A stretch of 64,000 nucleotides of DNA from JBCCGI01 sp039029355 (lineage in GTDB: Bacteria > Planctomycetota > UBA1135 > GCA-002686595). The stretch is from NCBI GenBank assembly GCA_039029355.1, contig JBCCGI010000032.1:20790-84789 (forward strand). Reading direction: 5' to 3'. Under the pieces are notes generated by a model. The model saw only the letters and a list, made by a program, of their open reading frames with translations, had not been told where the DNA came from and did not search any database. Below, in pieces: positions 1-8,583 of this stretch. A program made the translations under genes and the position numbers. Numbering within the stretch: the first letter of the stretch is position 1; every line of letters starts with the position of its first letter.

Positions 1-30
1 GGCGCCAACTGACCGGTCTTTGGCGCCAAG
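1..30. repeat. Two direct copies of GGCGCCAA at the left edge
   Basis: The octamer GGCGCCAA occurs at 1-8 and again at 23-30, starts 22 bp (about two helical turns) apart, upstream of the cupin gene. Each contains the palindrome GGCGCC. It may be half of a regulatory region that continues left of the window; nothing more can be said. Confidence 0.3.
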
Positions 31-110
31 CGACCTCTCCGAACGCCCCGGCGGTGGCCATCATGCGCCCCGCAAACGCTCGCCGTTCCAATGCTCCGGA
101 GGACACTTTT

Positions 111-740
111 ATGACCAATAACTATCTCAAACTCTATTCACAAGAGGATCTGCTCAAGCGCCCCGGCGAGGGCGACACGACCGAGGTCGAAGCGCGTGTC
201 ATGATGCGCCACTCGGTCGTCGGCATGTCGCTGATGGAAGCGACCGTCCCGCCCAACGGCCTTCTGCCTCCGCATACGCACCAGCACTCGCACCAGGGCA
301 TGTACCTCATCAAGGGCGACATGTGGATCAACCTCGGCGGCCTCGGCCCCGACGGCATGACCTTCCTCGCGCCGGAGGGCAGCTACATCCTGAAGCCGAA
401 GCGCGTCGTCCACTCCTTCTGGAACCTGAACGACACGACCAACACCTACATCGAGCTGACCGACAACGACCTCTTCGAGGGCTTCATCGAGAGCCGCCGC
501 AAGGGCGCGCTGTTCGGCGGCGAGACCGAGATGCGCGCGGACTGGGGCCAGTTCGTGGACACCGAGCTCATGGTCGAGGTCCTCAGGAAGTACAAGCTGA
601 CGAGGATCGCCCAGGCCGGCTACGAGCTGGACACCCGCGCGGGCATCCAGCGGCTGCTGAGCGAGCTGCCGCCCGGCATGCTCGACATGGTCAAGGAGGG
701 CTTCGGCGCGGACAAGGTCGAGCAGATCATGAACGGCTGA
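111..740 (+). CDS. Cupin-fold protein, substrate unknown
   Basis: A 209-residue protein with one cupin barrel. Cupin motif 1 lies at about residues 48-65 (PNGLLPPHTHQHSHQGMY), a histidine run that in this family binds a single metal ion; motif 2 is at about 88-105 (PKRVVHSFWN). The last 80 residues are a charged, probably helical extension I do not recognise. The ATG at 111 is chosen because GGAGGA at 98-103 is correctly spaced; an in-frame ATG at 54 would add 19 residues without a ribosome site. Its 3' end faces nadK. Members of the superfamily range from isomerases and dioxygenases to sugar-binding regulators, so the reaction cannot be assigned. Confidence 0.85.
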   Translation: MTNNYLKLYSQEDLLKRPGEGDTTEVEARVMMRHSVVGMSLMEATVPPNGLLPPHTHQHSHQGMYLIKGDMWINLGGLGPDGMTFLAPEGSYILKPKRVVHSFWNLNDTTNTYIELTDNDLFEGFIESRRKGALFGGETEMRADWGQFVDTELMVEVLRKYKLTRIAQAGYELDTRAGIQRLLSELPPGMLDMVKEGFGADKVEQIMNG

Positions 741-756
741 GCCGCGCTCCGCCGCG

Positions 757-775
757 GCGCCGGGCCCGCCGGCGC
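757..775. terminator. Hairpin between convergent cupin gene and nadK
   Basis: GCGCCGG at 757-763 pairs with CCGGCGC at 769-775 around a five-base loop, in the 42-bp gap between the two converging genes. No T-run follows on either strand, so termination here, if real, would rely on the GC stem alone. Confidence 0.35.
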
Positions 776-782
776 TGCGGCG

Positions 783-1763
783 CTAAAGCACTCCGCCCGC
801 GCCCTCGTCCGGGCGATCCTCGGGCGGGGTGGCGGCCGCGAACACGTCCGGCTCGATGCCGCCGCGCCAGCCCAGGCGCTCGCGCAGGCGGCGGTAAGGG
901 TCGAGCCCCTCCATCGCGTAGAGCGGCCAGGCCTCGGGGTGGCGGCGGATGGTCACGACGTCGCCGCGGCGCAGGTGGCGGTACTCCTGCCCGTCGATGA
1001 CGAGCGTCGTCGGGCCGTCGGCCTGCGTGACCGAGAGCGACAGCACGCTGCCGGGGTCTAGGCAGATCGGCCGATTCGAGAGCCCCTGCGGGCAGATCGG
1101 CGTGATGACCAGCGCCTCCATCGAGGGCAGCAGGATCGGCCCACCCGCCGACAGCGAGTACGCGGTCGAGCCCGACGGCGTGGCGACGATCAGCCCGTCC
1201 GCGCGGTAGTTCGTAACCCAGTCCTCGCCGACGCGCAGGGCGCAGGTGAGCATGCCCTGGTGGGCGGCGCGCTGCACGACGACGTCGTTGAGCGCCAGCA
1301 CGCGCCGGGCCTCGCCGTTCGCCTGCCACTCGGCGGAGACGCGCATGCGCGGCTCCAGCAGGCCGTTGCCGGCGAGCACCGCTTCGAGCGTCTCCTTCCA
1401 GCGCGTGGCCGGCGTCGAGGCCAGGAAGCCGACGCGCCCGAAGTTGACCCCGAGCGTCGGGACGGTCGTGTCCGCGAAGGCGCGCACGACGCCGAGCAGC
1501 GCGCCGTCCCCGCCGAGGACGATCAGGAGGTCGGGAGCGGGGCGATCCGCCTCGTCCCCCTCGGCGCGCCTGCGGCAGTAGTCGCGGCCGTCGGTCTCGA
1601 CCTGGATCGTCTCGACCCGGTCCGACAGCCAGTCGAAGAGCTCGGCCACGGTCTCCGCGACCGAGTCTTCCTTGTCGGCGTTCGCCAGCAAGAGGACGCG
1701 CCGCGTAGCGCGTTCTCCGGCGGACCGTCCGCCCTGGGCCGGAGGCTGGTCGCGGACGGTCAT
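783..1763 (-). CDS. nadK: NAD kinase
   Basis: Phosphorylates NAD to NADP in the cytoplasm. The 326-residue product has the NAD-kinase GGDG motif (VLGGDGALL), the GVNFGRVGFLAS stretch, the NDVVVQR segment and the conserved DGLIVATPSGSTAYSLSAGGP loop. ATG at 1761-1763 follows dxs by 13 nt, so the two are probably cotranscribed; placement of a NAD kinase directly after xseB, ispA and dxs is a common bacterial arrangement. The N-terminal 25 residues (Gln/Arg rich) are not conserved. The open frame continues upstream into dxs but reads as another frame of that gene. The C-terminal tail (about 15 acidic residues) is unusual but short. Confidence 0.93.
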   Translation of the reverse strand: MTVRDQPPAQGGRSAGERATRRVLLLANADKEDSVAETVAELFDWLSDRVETIQVETDGRDYCRRRAEGDEADRPAPDLLIVLGGDGALLGVVRAFADTTVPTLGVNFGRVGFLASTPATRWKETLEAVLAGNGLLEPRMRVSAEWQANGEARRVLALNDVVVQRAAHQGMLTCALRVGEDWVTNYRADGLIVATPSGSTAYSLSAGGPILLPSMEALVITPICPQGLSNRPICLDPGSVLSLSVTQADGPTTLVIDGQEYRHLRRGDVVTIRRHPEAWPLYAMEGLDPYRRLRERLGWRGGIEPDVFAAATPPEDRPDEGAGGVL

Positions 1764-1776
1764 GGGGCGGACGCGG

Positions 1777-3729
1777 TCAGACGAGCTCGACGCTCGGAAG
1801 CTGGGCCACGGCGCGCTCGATGCCGGCGGCGTCGAGGCCGATGGCGGCGAGCTGTTCCTCGCGCGACGTCCGGTGTTCGCAGAAGCGGTCGGGCACGCCG
1901 AGGATGCGCAGCCGCGAGCTCCGGTCGGGCAGGCGGCTCCAGGCCTCGAGCGCCGCGGAGCCGAAGCCGCCCATGCGCTGGTGCTCCTCGACCGTAAGCA
2001 CATGGCGGTAGCGCTGCGCGCAGCGCGCCAGGAGCTCCTCGTCGATCGGCTTCGCGTAACGGGCGTCGATGACGCCGACCTGCACGCCGCGCCGGGCGAG
2101 CCGCTCGGCCGCTTGGAGCACCTGCTTCAGGATCGCGCCGTAGCCCCACAGGCACACGCCGCCCTCGCTGCCCTCGATCAGGACCTCGGCCTTGCCGGGC
2201 TCCATCTCGCGGCGCTCCTCGGGCGGGATGCGCTCGCGCACCGGGCAGTTGTCGCGCGGGTAGCGCACCGCCACGGGCCCGCCGTGGTCGACCGCCGCTT
2301 CGAGCATGCGCGCCATGTCCGTCGCGTCGCGCGGCGCGCACAGCACCACGCCGGGGATCGTGCGCAGGTAGGCGATGTCGAACACGCCGTTGTGCGTCGG
2401 GCCGTCCTGGCCGACCAGGCCGGCGCGGTCCATGCAGAAGGTGACCGGTAGGCCCTGGAGGATCACCTCCTGGAAGACCTGGTCGTAGCCACGCTGCAGG
2501 AAGGTCGAGTAGATCGCGACGACCGGGCGCAGGCCCGACTTGGCCATGCCGGCCGCGAGCGCCACGCCGTGCTGCTCGCAGATGCCGACGTCGTGGAAGC
2601 GCGTGGGGAAGCGCTCGGAGAAGCCGACCATCCCGGTACCCGACGGCATCGCGGCGGTGATCGCGTGGACGCGCAGGTCCTTCTCGGCGAGCTCTTCCAG
2701 CGAGTCGGCGAAGGCCTGGGTGAAGCTCGGGCCCTTCTCGGGGGGCGGCGCCTGTGCCGCGGCCTCGACCTTGGCAACCGGCGGCTTCGCCGCGTGGACG
2801 CGCTCGGGATGCGTCGGGGCGTCGGGGTGGCCCTTGCCCTTCTGCGTCAGCGTGTGCAGCAGCACGACGCCCTCGAGCTGGCGTACGCGCTCGAGGTTCT
2901 CGACCAGGTAGTCGACGTCGTGCCCGTTCACCGGCCCGACGTACGTCACGCCGAGCTCCTCGAAGACGTGGCCCTGCACGATCGAGTGGCGCAGCACCTC
3001 GCGGATCTGCGCGATCGTGCCCTCGACCTTGTCGCCGATGAGCGGGATCGACTGCAGCAGCCCGTGGATCTCCTGCTGCGCGCGCTGCACGACGCGCGCC
3101 GAGCGGATGCGCGTGAGGTAGCGCGCCAGCGCGCCGACGGTCTTGGAGATCGACCACTCGTTGTCGTTGAGCACGACGATCATGCGCTCGCCGCTCGCGC
3201 CGGCGTGGTTGAGCGCCTCGAAGGCCACCCCCGCGCCGAGGCTGGCGTCGCCGATCACGCTGACGACGTGCGGACGCGTCGGGTCGTGCGCGCTCGCGGT
3301 CGCCATGCCCAGCCCGAGGCTGATGCTCGTGCCGGCGTGACCGGTGTGGAAGAGGTCGTACGGCGACTCCTCCGGATGCGTGAAGCCGCACAGCCCGCCG
3401 GTCTGGCGCAGCGACTCGAAGCGCTCGCGCCGGCCGGTGAGCACCTTGTGCGGGTAGGCCTGGTGCGACACGTCCCACACCAGCCGGTCGCGCCGGAAGT
3501 CGAACACGCGGTGGAGCGCCACCGAGAGCTCGACCACGCCGAGGTTGGAGCCCAGGTGGCCGCCGGTCTCCTGCACGCTGCGCAGCAGGAACGCGCGCAG
3601 CTCGTCGCAGACCTGGGGCAGCTTCTCCGCGGGCAGACGCTTCAGGTCCTCGGGAGAACGGATGGTTTCGAGCAGGGGCCCCACAGCGGGCGCCTCGGCA
3701 CGGGCCTCGTCGGGTTGAACGTCGGTCAT
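1777..3729 (-). CDS. dxs: 1-Deoxy-D-xylulose-5-phosphate synthase
   Basis: First step of the MEP isoprenoid pathway: thiamine-diphosphate-dependent condensation of pyruvate and glyceraldehyde 3-phosphate. The 650-residue product has the usual length and order: N-terminal TPP domain with DVSHQAYPHKVLTGR, GHAGTSISLGLGMA and the metal motif GDASLGAG...LNDNEWSIS; a central pyrimidine domain with GICEQHGVALAAGMA and DRAGLVGQDGPTHNG; and a C-terminal transketolase domain. The start is the ATG at 3727-3729 (MTDVQPDEA); the open frame runs further upstream but through non-conserved sequence. A Pro/Ala-rich insert sits near residues 315-345 (PPVAKVEAAAQAPPPEKGP), between the two catalytic domains. The product feeds the prenyl synthase encoded just upstream. 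Confidence 0.97.
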   Translation of the reverse strand: MTDVQPDEARAEAPAVGPLLETIRSPEDLKRLPAEKLPQVCDELRAFLLRSVQETGGHLGSNLGVVELSVALHRVFDFRRDRLVWDVSHQAYPHKVLTGRRERFESLRQTGGLCGFTHPEESPYDLFHTGHAGTSISLGLGMATASAHDPTRPHVVSVIGDASLGAGVAFEALNHAGASGERMIVVLNDNEWSISKTVGALARYLTRIRSARVVQRAQQEIHGLLQSIPLIGDKVEGTIAQIREVLRHSIVQGHVFEELGVTYVGPVNGHDVDYLVENLERVRQLEGVVLLHTLTQKGKGHPDAPTHPERVHAAKPPVAKVEAAAQAPPPEKGPSFTQAFADSLEELAEKDLRVHAITAAMPSGTGMVGFSERFPTRFHDVGICEQHGVALAAGMAKSGLRPVVAIYSTFLQRGYDQVFQEVILQGLPVTFCMDRAGLVGQDGPTHNGVFDIAYLRTIPGVVLCAPRDATDMARMLEAAVDHGGPVAVRYPRDNCPVRERIPPEERREMEPGKAEVLIEGSEGGVCLWGYGAILKQVLQAAERLARRGVQVGVIDARYAKPIDEELLARCAQRYRHVLTVEEHQRMGGFGSAALEAWSRLPDRSSRLRILGVPDRFCEHRTSREEQLAAIGLDAAGIERAVAQLPSVELV

Positions 3730-3777
3730 GCTGCTTGCGGCTGGCTTTTCTTTCCGGAGGGTCCAGCGGAACCTGTC

Positions 3778-3807
3778 AGGGTACGTGCGGCTCGCCCCGG
3801 ATGCCAA
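3778..3807 (-). promoter_or_regulatory. Possible dxs promoter
   Basis: In the 196-bp gap ahead of dxs the minus strand reads TTGGCA (3807-3802), 18 bases, then TACCCT (3783-3778), a fair -35 and a weak -10. Two small hairpins further upstream (GGGGCC/GGCCCC at 3842-3858 and CCCCTT/AAGGGG at 3877-3891) could end transcription from the prenyl synthase gene. This suggests dxs-nadK can be transcribed on its own; evidence is only by eye. Confidence 0.25.
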
Positions 3808-3925
3808 CTCGGGTCGCACCGGGACCGCCTGGGGGCGGCTAGGGGCCTCTCCGGCCCCATCGAGCGTTCCGCCACGCCCCTTGAGAAGGGGTTTGGAAGA
3901 TCCTTGAGACGAGACAGGCCCGGGC

Positions 3926-4819
3926 TCAAGCGCTGCGCCCGAGCACGTGATCCACAAGAATCGCCGGCAGCCCCTGCGACCCGCCCAGCCGGCCCGCGGC
4001 CCCGCGGGCGGCGTCGGCCAGCGCGCCGGCCTGGTCGCGCGCCCGCTCCTCGCCGAGCAGCGTGACCAGCGTCGCGCGCTCGAGCGCCGCGTCCTTGCCC
4101 GGCGTCTTGCCGAGGGTCGCCGCGTCGCCGGTGACGTCGAGCAGGTCGTCGGTCGCCTGGAAGCAGAGCCCGATCGCCACGCCGTAGTCGCGCGCCGCCG
4201 CGCGTACGTCCGGGCCGGCGCCGCCGGCGATCGCCCCCATCTCCGCCGCCGCGCCGAAGAGCGCCGCGGTCTTGCGCGCGTGCATGTCGCGCAGCGCGTC
4301 GAGCCCCGCCGCCTGGGGCAGGCTCAGGTCGAGCACCTGCCCCCCGACCATCCCCGCCGCGCCCGCCGCCTGGCCCAGCACGCGCGCGTAGGCCGCGGCC
4401 GTCGCGTCGGGCGCGCCGGCCACCACCTCGAAGGCGAGCGTCAGGAGCGCGTCCCCCACCAGCACCGCCGTCGCCTCGTCGTAGGCCACGTGCACCGTCG
4501 GCCGGCCGCGCCGCAGCGCGTCGTCGTCCATGCACGGCAGGTCGTCGTGAACCAGGCTGTAGGTGTGGACCAGCTCGAGCGCCGCCGCGGGCCGCTCGAC
4601 GGCCGCGTCGGCCGCGGCTCCGTCCGGCGCCAGCTCGCGCGCGATCATGCGCGCGACCGCCGGTCGCAGCCGCTTGCCGCCGCCGAAGAGCGCGTAGCGC
4701 ATGGCCTCGTAGAGCCGCGTCGGCGAGCGCTCCGCCGGAGGCACCAGCGCGTCCAACGCCGCGTCGGCCCAGGCCCGCGACTCCTCCAGGAGCGCCGCCA
4801 GGTGGTCGGTCGTGCTCAT
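3926..4819 (-). CDS. ispA: Short-chain polyprenyl (farnesyl/geranylgeranyl) diphosphate synthase
   Basis: Head-to-tail prenyl transferase adding isopentenyl diphosphate to allylic primers, downstream of the MEP pathway. The 297-residue protein shows the first aspartate-rich motif DDLPCMDDDALRRGRPTVH (near residues 91-109), the GGGKRLRP substrate motif (near 47-54) and the second aspartate motif FQATDDLLDVTGD. Chain-length residues ahead of the first motif (LVHTYSLVHDD) resemble farnesyl/geranyl synthases of the IspA type with the two-residue insertion, so C15 is likeliest, but C20 cannot be excluded. Its ATG at 4817-4819 overlaps the xseB stop by 4 nt, indicating translational coupling. Confidence 0.9.
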   Translation of the reverse strand: MSTTDHLAALLEESRAWADAALDALVPPAERSPTRLYEAMRYALFGGGKRLRPAVARMIARELAPDGAAADAAVERPAAALELVHTYSLVHDDLPCMDDDALRRGRPTVHVAYDEATAVLVGDALLTLAFEVVAGAPDATAAAYARVLGQAAGAAGMVGGQVLDLSLPQAAGLDALRDMHARKTAALFGAAAEMGAIAGGAGPDVRAAARDYGVAIGLCFQATDDLLDVTGDAATLGKTPGKDAALERATLVTLLGEERARDQAGALADAARGAAGRLGGSQGLPAILVDHVLGRSA

Positions 4820-5079
4820 GGCTCGTTCGCGAAGTCCGGGTCGCCGCCGAGCGGTCGCAGCGCCTCCTCGGCGCCCTCGGTCAGCTCCTCGACGCGCTTG
4901 CGCGTGCTGGCGAGCGTCGCGTGGCAGGTCTTGAGGAGCTCGATGCCCTGCTGGTAGCGCTCGATCGCCTGCTCGAGGCCGAGCCCGCCGTCCTCGAGGT
5001 CCTGCACGATCCGCTCCAACGCCTCGAGCCGCGCGTCGAAGCCTTCCTCGGCCGTCTTCGGGGTGGTCTCGTCGCTCAC
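4816..5079 (-). CDS. xseB: Exodeoxyribonuclease VII small subunit
   Basis: An 87-residue helical protein with the XseB signature: FDARLEALERIVQDLEDGGLGLEQAIERYQQG followed by a lysine-rich helix. Several XseB chains assemble with XseA to form the single-strand exonuclease. The start is GTG at 5077-5079 (MSDETTPKT); no earlier start fits. It is the first visible gene of the minus-strand xseB-ispA-(dxs-nadK) cluster. No xseA is next to it: the neighbouring upstream gene is divergent, so the large subunit must be elsewhere. Confidence 0.92.
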   Translation of the reverse strand: MSDETTPKTAEEGFDARLEALERIVQDLEDGGLGLEQAIERYQQGIELLKTCHATLASTRKRVEELTEGAEEALRPLGGDPDFANEP

Positions 5080-5181
5080 GGGGTGAGTCTAGTGGGAGTC
5101 TCTCCCGAGATCGCGGCCGTCTCGCGGATTCCGCCGCCGGCGCGTCCGGGGTGGCTTCTATCCTGCGGGCAGAGCGACCCC

Positions 5182-6852
5182 TTGAGCAGTCCGTCTCCGA
5201 CCCCCATCCGCAGCGCCCTCCTCCTGCTGGTGCTCGTCACGCTCGCCGCCTGGGCCGGCGCGGTCGTGCGCGGCGGCTTCGCCTTCGACGACCGCGAGGC
5301 GATCGAGGGCAACCCGGTGGTCGAGGGTGCGCTCCCCGCAACCGAGGCCTTTCGGCGCGACTACTGGCACCACGTCGGCGACGCCGGGCACTACCGGCCG
5401 CTGGCGGCGCTGGCGCTGCGGCTCGACCGGGCGGCGTACGGCGAGCGCGCCTTCGGCTTCCACCTGACCAACGCGCTGCTGCACGCCGCGGTCGTGCTGC
5501 TGGCCGGCCTGGCGCTCGCGCGCGCGCCCGGCGGAGCGGCGCTCCTCGTGGGCCTGCTGCCGTTCGCGGCACACCCGGTGCTCGCGGACTCGGTCGCGTG
5601 GATCTCGGGGCGCACGTCGATGGTCTCCGGGCTCGGCGGAGCGGGGCTGCTGCTGGTCGCGGCGCGGGCGCGGGCGCAGTGGGCCGCGGCTTCGCTGGCG
5701 GGCGCGGCGCTGCTCTTCGGACTGCTGGGGAAGGAGGACGCGGTGGTCTTCCTGCCGCCCGCGGTGCTCCTCGCCTGGTGGCGCGCGCCGCGGCTGGCGC
5801 TGGCGGTCGCGGGCGGCGGAGCCGTCGCGGTCGCAACCGCCCTCGCGCTGCGCGCCCAGGCGCTGGGGAGCGCCTTGCCCGCCGCGCCGCACGCGCCGCT
5901 CGCGGCGCTGGGGCTCGCCGACCGGCTCCCTTTCGCCGGGCGTGCGCTGCTCGAGCTGGTGCGGCTGCTCGCCTGGCCCTTCGACGGGCCGCCGACCTAC
6001 CGCGCGGCGCCGGGCTTCACGCCGGCCGACCCACCGGGCGCCACCGCGCTCCTCGGGTGGCTGCCGTGGCTGGCGGCGGTCGGGGCCGGCGCGCTGGCGC
6101 TCGCACGGCGGCGGCCGGCCGACGCGGCGCTGCCCGCGGTCGCCGCCGGGTTCGCGGCCCTCGCGCTGCTCCCGGTGCTGCAGGTCATCCCGGCGGGCGA
6201 GGTGTTCGCGCCGCGCTTCCTCTACGCGCCGCTGCTGCTCGCCGCGCCGCTCTTCGGCCGCCTGCTCGGATTCCTGCCCCGCGCCGCGCTCGTGGCGCTG
6301 GCCCTCGCCTGCGTCGCCGGCGCCTGGCACCGCGCGGGCGTCTACGGCGGCCGCGCGAGCTACGCGCGCGAGGTGCTCGCGCACGTGCCGGCCGACGCGG
6401 CGGCGTGGAACGACCTGGCCCTCGCGCAGGAGGAGGAGGGCCGCGTCGCCGACGCACGCGCGACCTGGCTGCGCGCGACCGAGCTCCACCCGCGCTACAG
6501 CCGCCCGTGGTCGAACCTGGGCCGGCTGGCGCTCGCGCGCGGCGAGCTCGCGCGGGCGGTCGAGCTCTTCGAGCGCGCGGTCGCGGTCGGGCCGGGCAAC
6601 CCGGTGGCCGAGGTCAACCTGGCGAGCGCTCTCCTGCGCTCGGGCGACCCGAGCGCCGCGGTCCCCCACTACCGGCGCGCGACCGAGCTTGCCCCCGGCC
6701 TCGGCCCCGCCTGGCGCGGCCTCGGCCAAGCGCTGCTCGAAGCGGGCCGCACCGACGAAGCGCGCACCGCGCTCGAGCGCGCCCTGGCGCTCGACCCGCG
6801 CGACGGCGACGCCCGCCGGCTTCGCGCGCGCGTCGACGCGGCTAGCGGCTGA
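5182..6852 (+). CDS. TMTC-like membrane glycosyltransferase with C-terminal TPRs
   Basis: About 556 residues if the TTG at 5182 is the start. A first membrane helix (IRSALLLLVLVTLAAWAGAVV) is followed by FAFDDREAIEGNPVV and HYRPLAALALRLD, then HPVLADSVAWISGRTSMVSG, the signature string of TMTC/DUF1736-type O-mannosyltransferase relatives with an early acidic pair on the luminal loop. Roughly ten hydrophobic segments follow, then about four TPR units (NDLALAQEEEGRVADARATW, NLGRLALARGELARAVELF, NLASALLRSGDPSAAVPHY, GLGQALLEAGRTDEARTAL). By family analogy it may transfer a sugar from a polyprenyl carrier to exported proteins, with TPRs binding the acceptor; this is inference. It is divergent from xseB and converges on the ribokinase operon. 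Confidence 0.75.
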   Translation: MSSPSPTPIRSALLLLVLVTLAAWAGAVVRGGFAFDDREAIEGNPVVEGALPATEAFRRDYWHHVGDAGHYRPLAALALRLDRAAYGERAFGFHLTNALLHAAVVLLAGLALARAPGGAALLVGLLPFAAHPVLADSVAWISGRTSMVSGLGGAGLLLVAARARAQWAAASLAGAALLFGLLGKEDAVVFLPPAVLLAWWRAPRLALAVAGGGAVAVATALALRAQALGSALPAAPHAPLAALGLADRLPFAGRALLELVRLLAWPFDGPPTYRAAPGFTPADPPGATALLGWLPWLAAVGAGALALARRRPADAALPAVAAGFAALALLPVLQVIPAGEVFAPRFLYAPLLLAAPLFGRLLGFLPRAALVALALACVAGAWHRAGVYGGRASYAREVLAHVPADAAAWNDLALAQEEEGRVADARATWLRATELHPRYSRPWSNLGRLALARGELARAVELFERAVAVGPGNPVAEVNLASALLRSGDPSAAVPHYRRATELAPGLGPAWRGLGQALLEAGRTDEARTALERALALDPRDGDARRLRARVDAASG

Positions 6853-6985
6853 TCAGGGCGATCACGCGCGGGTCCTCTTCCCCGCGTCCAAGGTGGACCA
6901 GCAGGTCCTCCGTCGCGTCGCGGTTGAGCCGCGTCTCGCGCCATACCCGGCGCTCGTCCCCGGGCAGGGCCGGGACAACGACTAG
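6842..6985 (-). other. Coding-like frame after ribokinase with no normal start codon
   Basis: On the minus strand, immediately after rbsK, a frame -1 to it stays open to a TAG at 6844-6842 and encodes about 47 residues ending ALPGDERRVWRE, TRLNRDATEDLLVHLG, RGEEDPRVIALISR. Almost every third codon position is G or C, as in the true genes around it, and the peptide is rich in charged and aliphatic residues in a normal order. No ATG, GTG or TTG opens it; only a CTG at 6967 is available. It could be a gene remnant, a frameshift product of rbsK or a CTG-started peptide. The stop overlaps the end of the converging TMTC-like gene. Confidence 0.3.
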
Positions 6986-7911
6986 CCGTCCTCGCCGTCG
7001 CCGACGCCGAGCAGCGCCTCGACGTCCGCGCGGTTGGGCAGCGAGGGGATCGCCCCCTCGACGGTCGTGGCCAGCGAGGCCGCCGCGCACGCAAAGCGCA
7101 GCGAGTCGGCCATGCGGGTACCGGTGGCCAGCGAGAGGCCGAGCGCGGCGATGAACGCGTCGCCGGCGCCGACCGTGTCGACCGTCTCGACCTCGGGCGC
7201 GGGTTCGCGCAGCACGGTCTCGCCGTCGAAGAGCAACGCGCCCTCCGCTCCCAGCGTCACGGCGACGAGCTTCGGCCCGCGCGCCGAGATGCGCCGCGCG
7301 ATGCCGGCGGCGGAGACGTCCTCCTCGCAACCCGAGAGCATGCGCGCCTCGGCGCGGTTGGCGACGAGCAGGTGCACGTGCTCCAGGAGCTCCGCCGGCA
7401 CGTCGCCCGCGGGCGCCGGATTGAAGACGACCTTCTTGCCCGCCGCAGCCGCCACCTCGGCGGCGCGCAGGCTGACCTCGGCCGGCACCTCGTTCTGCAG
7501 GAAGAGCACGTCGGCCTCGGCGATGTCCGCGTGGGCGGCGTCGATGTGCTCGGCCGTCAGCGCGTGGTTGGCGCCGGGCGCGACCAGGATGCCGCTCTCG
7601 CCGCCCTCGACCACGGTCACGAAGCCGACGCCGCTCGCGACGCTCGGAATGCGCGCGACGTGCTCGATGTCGACGCCCTCGGACGCGAGGCAGGCGCGCA
7701 GGTCCTTGCCCCACTCGTCGTCGCCGACCGCGCCGATCAGCTGCGCCTCGGCGCCGAGCCGCGACGCCGCGATGGCCTGGCTCGCGCCCTTGCCGCCCGG
7801 ATGCGTGGCGAAGGTCGCGCCGAGCTGCGTGACGCCGGGCCGCGGAAAGTCCGGCGCCTGGACGACGAGGTCCATGTTGATCGAGCCGAGAACGCAGACC
7901 AGTCCTGACAT
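6982..7911 (-). CDS. rbsK: Ribokinase (PfkB family)
   Basis: ATP-dependent sugar kinase, 309 residues. It has the N-terminal substrate segment SINMDLVV, the PfkB signature 1 region with HPGGKGASQAIAASRLGA (ribokinases normally read NxGGKGANQA) and signature 2 ETVDTVGAGDAFIAALGLSL with the catalytic aspartate. NPAPAGDVP and LVANRAEA are also typical of ribokinases. Ribose is the likeliest substrate, but no ribose transporter or rbsD is near, so another furanose or nucleoside is possible. ATG at 7909-7911 lies 3 nt after the O-methyltransferase stop, so the two genes form an operon. Confidence 0.88.
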   Translation of the reverse strand: MSGLVCVLGSINMDLVVQAPDFPRPGVTQLGATFATHPGGKGASQAIAASRLGAEAQLIGAVGDDEWGKDLRACLASEGVDIEHVARIPSVASGVGFVTVVEGGESGILVAPGANHALTAEHIDAAHADIAEADVLFLQNEVPAEVSLRAAEVAAAAGKKVVFNPAPAGDVPAELLEHVHLLVANRAEARMLSGCEEDVSAAGIARRISARGPKLVAVTLGAEGALLFDGETVLREPAPEVETVDTVGAGDAFIAALGLSLATGTRMADSLRFACAAASLATTVEGAIPSLPNRADVEALLGVGDGEDG

Positions 7912-7914
7912 CGG

Positions 7915-8583
7915 CTAGCCCTTCCGCTCGACCACGGCGACCCAGAGACCGTCGCCCATCGGCACGATCACGCCGTGGACCCCCGGGGTCCTGGCCATCA
8001 GGTCGTTGAACGCGCGTACCGCGGGGACCTCGCGGTCGGTCGGGTTCTCGTCGAACAGCTGCCCGAAGGCAAAGGCGTTGTCGACCAGGATGAGGCCGCC
8101 GCTGCGCACGATGCGCAGGCAGTGCTCCAGATAGACGGGATAGCCGCCCTTGTCGGCGTCGAGGAAGGCGGCGTCGGCCGAGTCGTCCTCGAAGCCGGCG
8201 AGCACCTCGGCGCCGGCGCCGCGGTGGACCTCGATGCGGTCGGCGGCGTCGGAGCGGCCGCACCAGTCCGCGGCGAAGCTCGCGTGCTTGGGGTCGAGCT
8301 CGATCGTGCGGAGGAGCCCGCCGTCCGCCCGCGGCGGCAGCGCACGCGCCATGGCGATGGCGGAGTAGCCCGCGAGGGTCCCGACCTCCACCACGCGCCG
8401 CGCGCCGGCGGCCTTCAGCAGGATCTGCATCAGGCTGGCCTGCTCGGGCGAGATCCAGATCGGCGGGATCCCGGCCTCGTTGGCGGCGGCCTTCAGGTCC
8501 GCGAGGAAGGCATCCTCCGGGACCGTGCGCTCCGCGAGGTAGGCGAAGTGGGCGGCCGTGACCGCGGTGGACGTGGACGACAT
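7915..8583 (-). CDS. Class I SAM O-methyltransferase (CCoAOMT/COMT family)
   Basis: A 222-residue methyltransferase with the family hallmarks: VVEVGTLAGYSAIAMARALP (SAM motif I), the acidic end of strand 2 (LRTIELD), DAAFLDADKGGYPVYLEHCL with the metal-binding aspartates, and GLILVDNAFAFGQL. This family methylates catechol-type or caffeoyl-CoA-like hydroxyls using a divalent metal; the substrate here is unknown. ATG at 8581-8583 (MSSTSTAV). It is the first gene of the pair with ribokinase. The 268 bp ahead of it, up to btuD, hold no gene I can support. Confidence 0.88.
   Translation of the reverse strand: MSSTSTAVTAAHFAYLAERTVPEDAFLADLKAAANEAGIPPIWISPEQASLMQILLKAAGARRVVEVGTLAGYSAIAMARALPPRADGGLLRTIELDPKHASFAADWCGRSDAADRIEVHRGAGAEVLAGFEDDSADAAFLDADKGGYPVYLEHCLRIVRSGGLILVDNAFAFGQLFDENPTDREVPAVRAFNDLMARTPGVHGVIVPMGDGLWVAVVERKG

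Noticed and set aside
783..2003. Extended NAD kinase starting at 2003
   Set aside because: The extra 80 residues are Ser/Ala/Pro-rich sequence from a shifted frame of dxs; the ATG at 1763 gives the normal length.
2569..4065. A ~500-codon plus-strand frame opposite dxs
   Set aside because: Antisense shadow of a complete dxs; no motif and no ribosome site.
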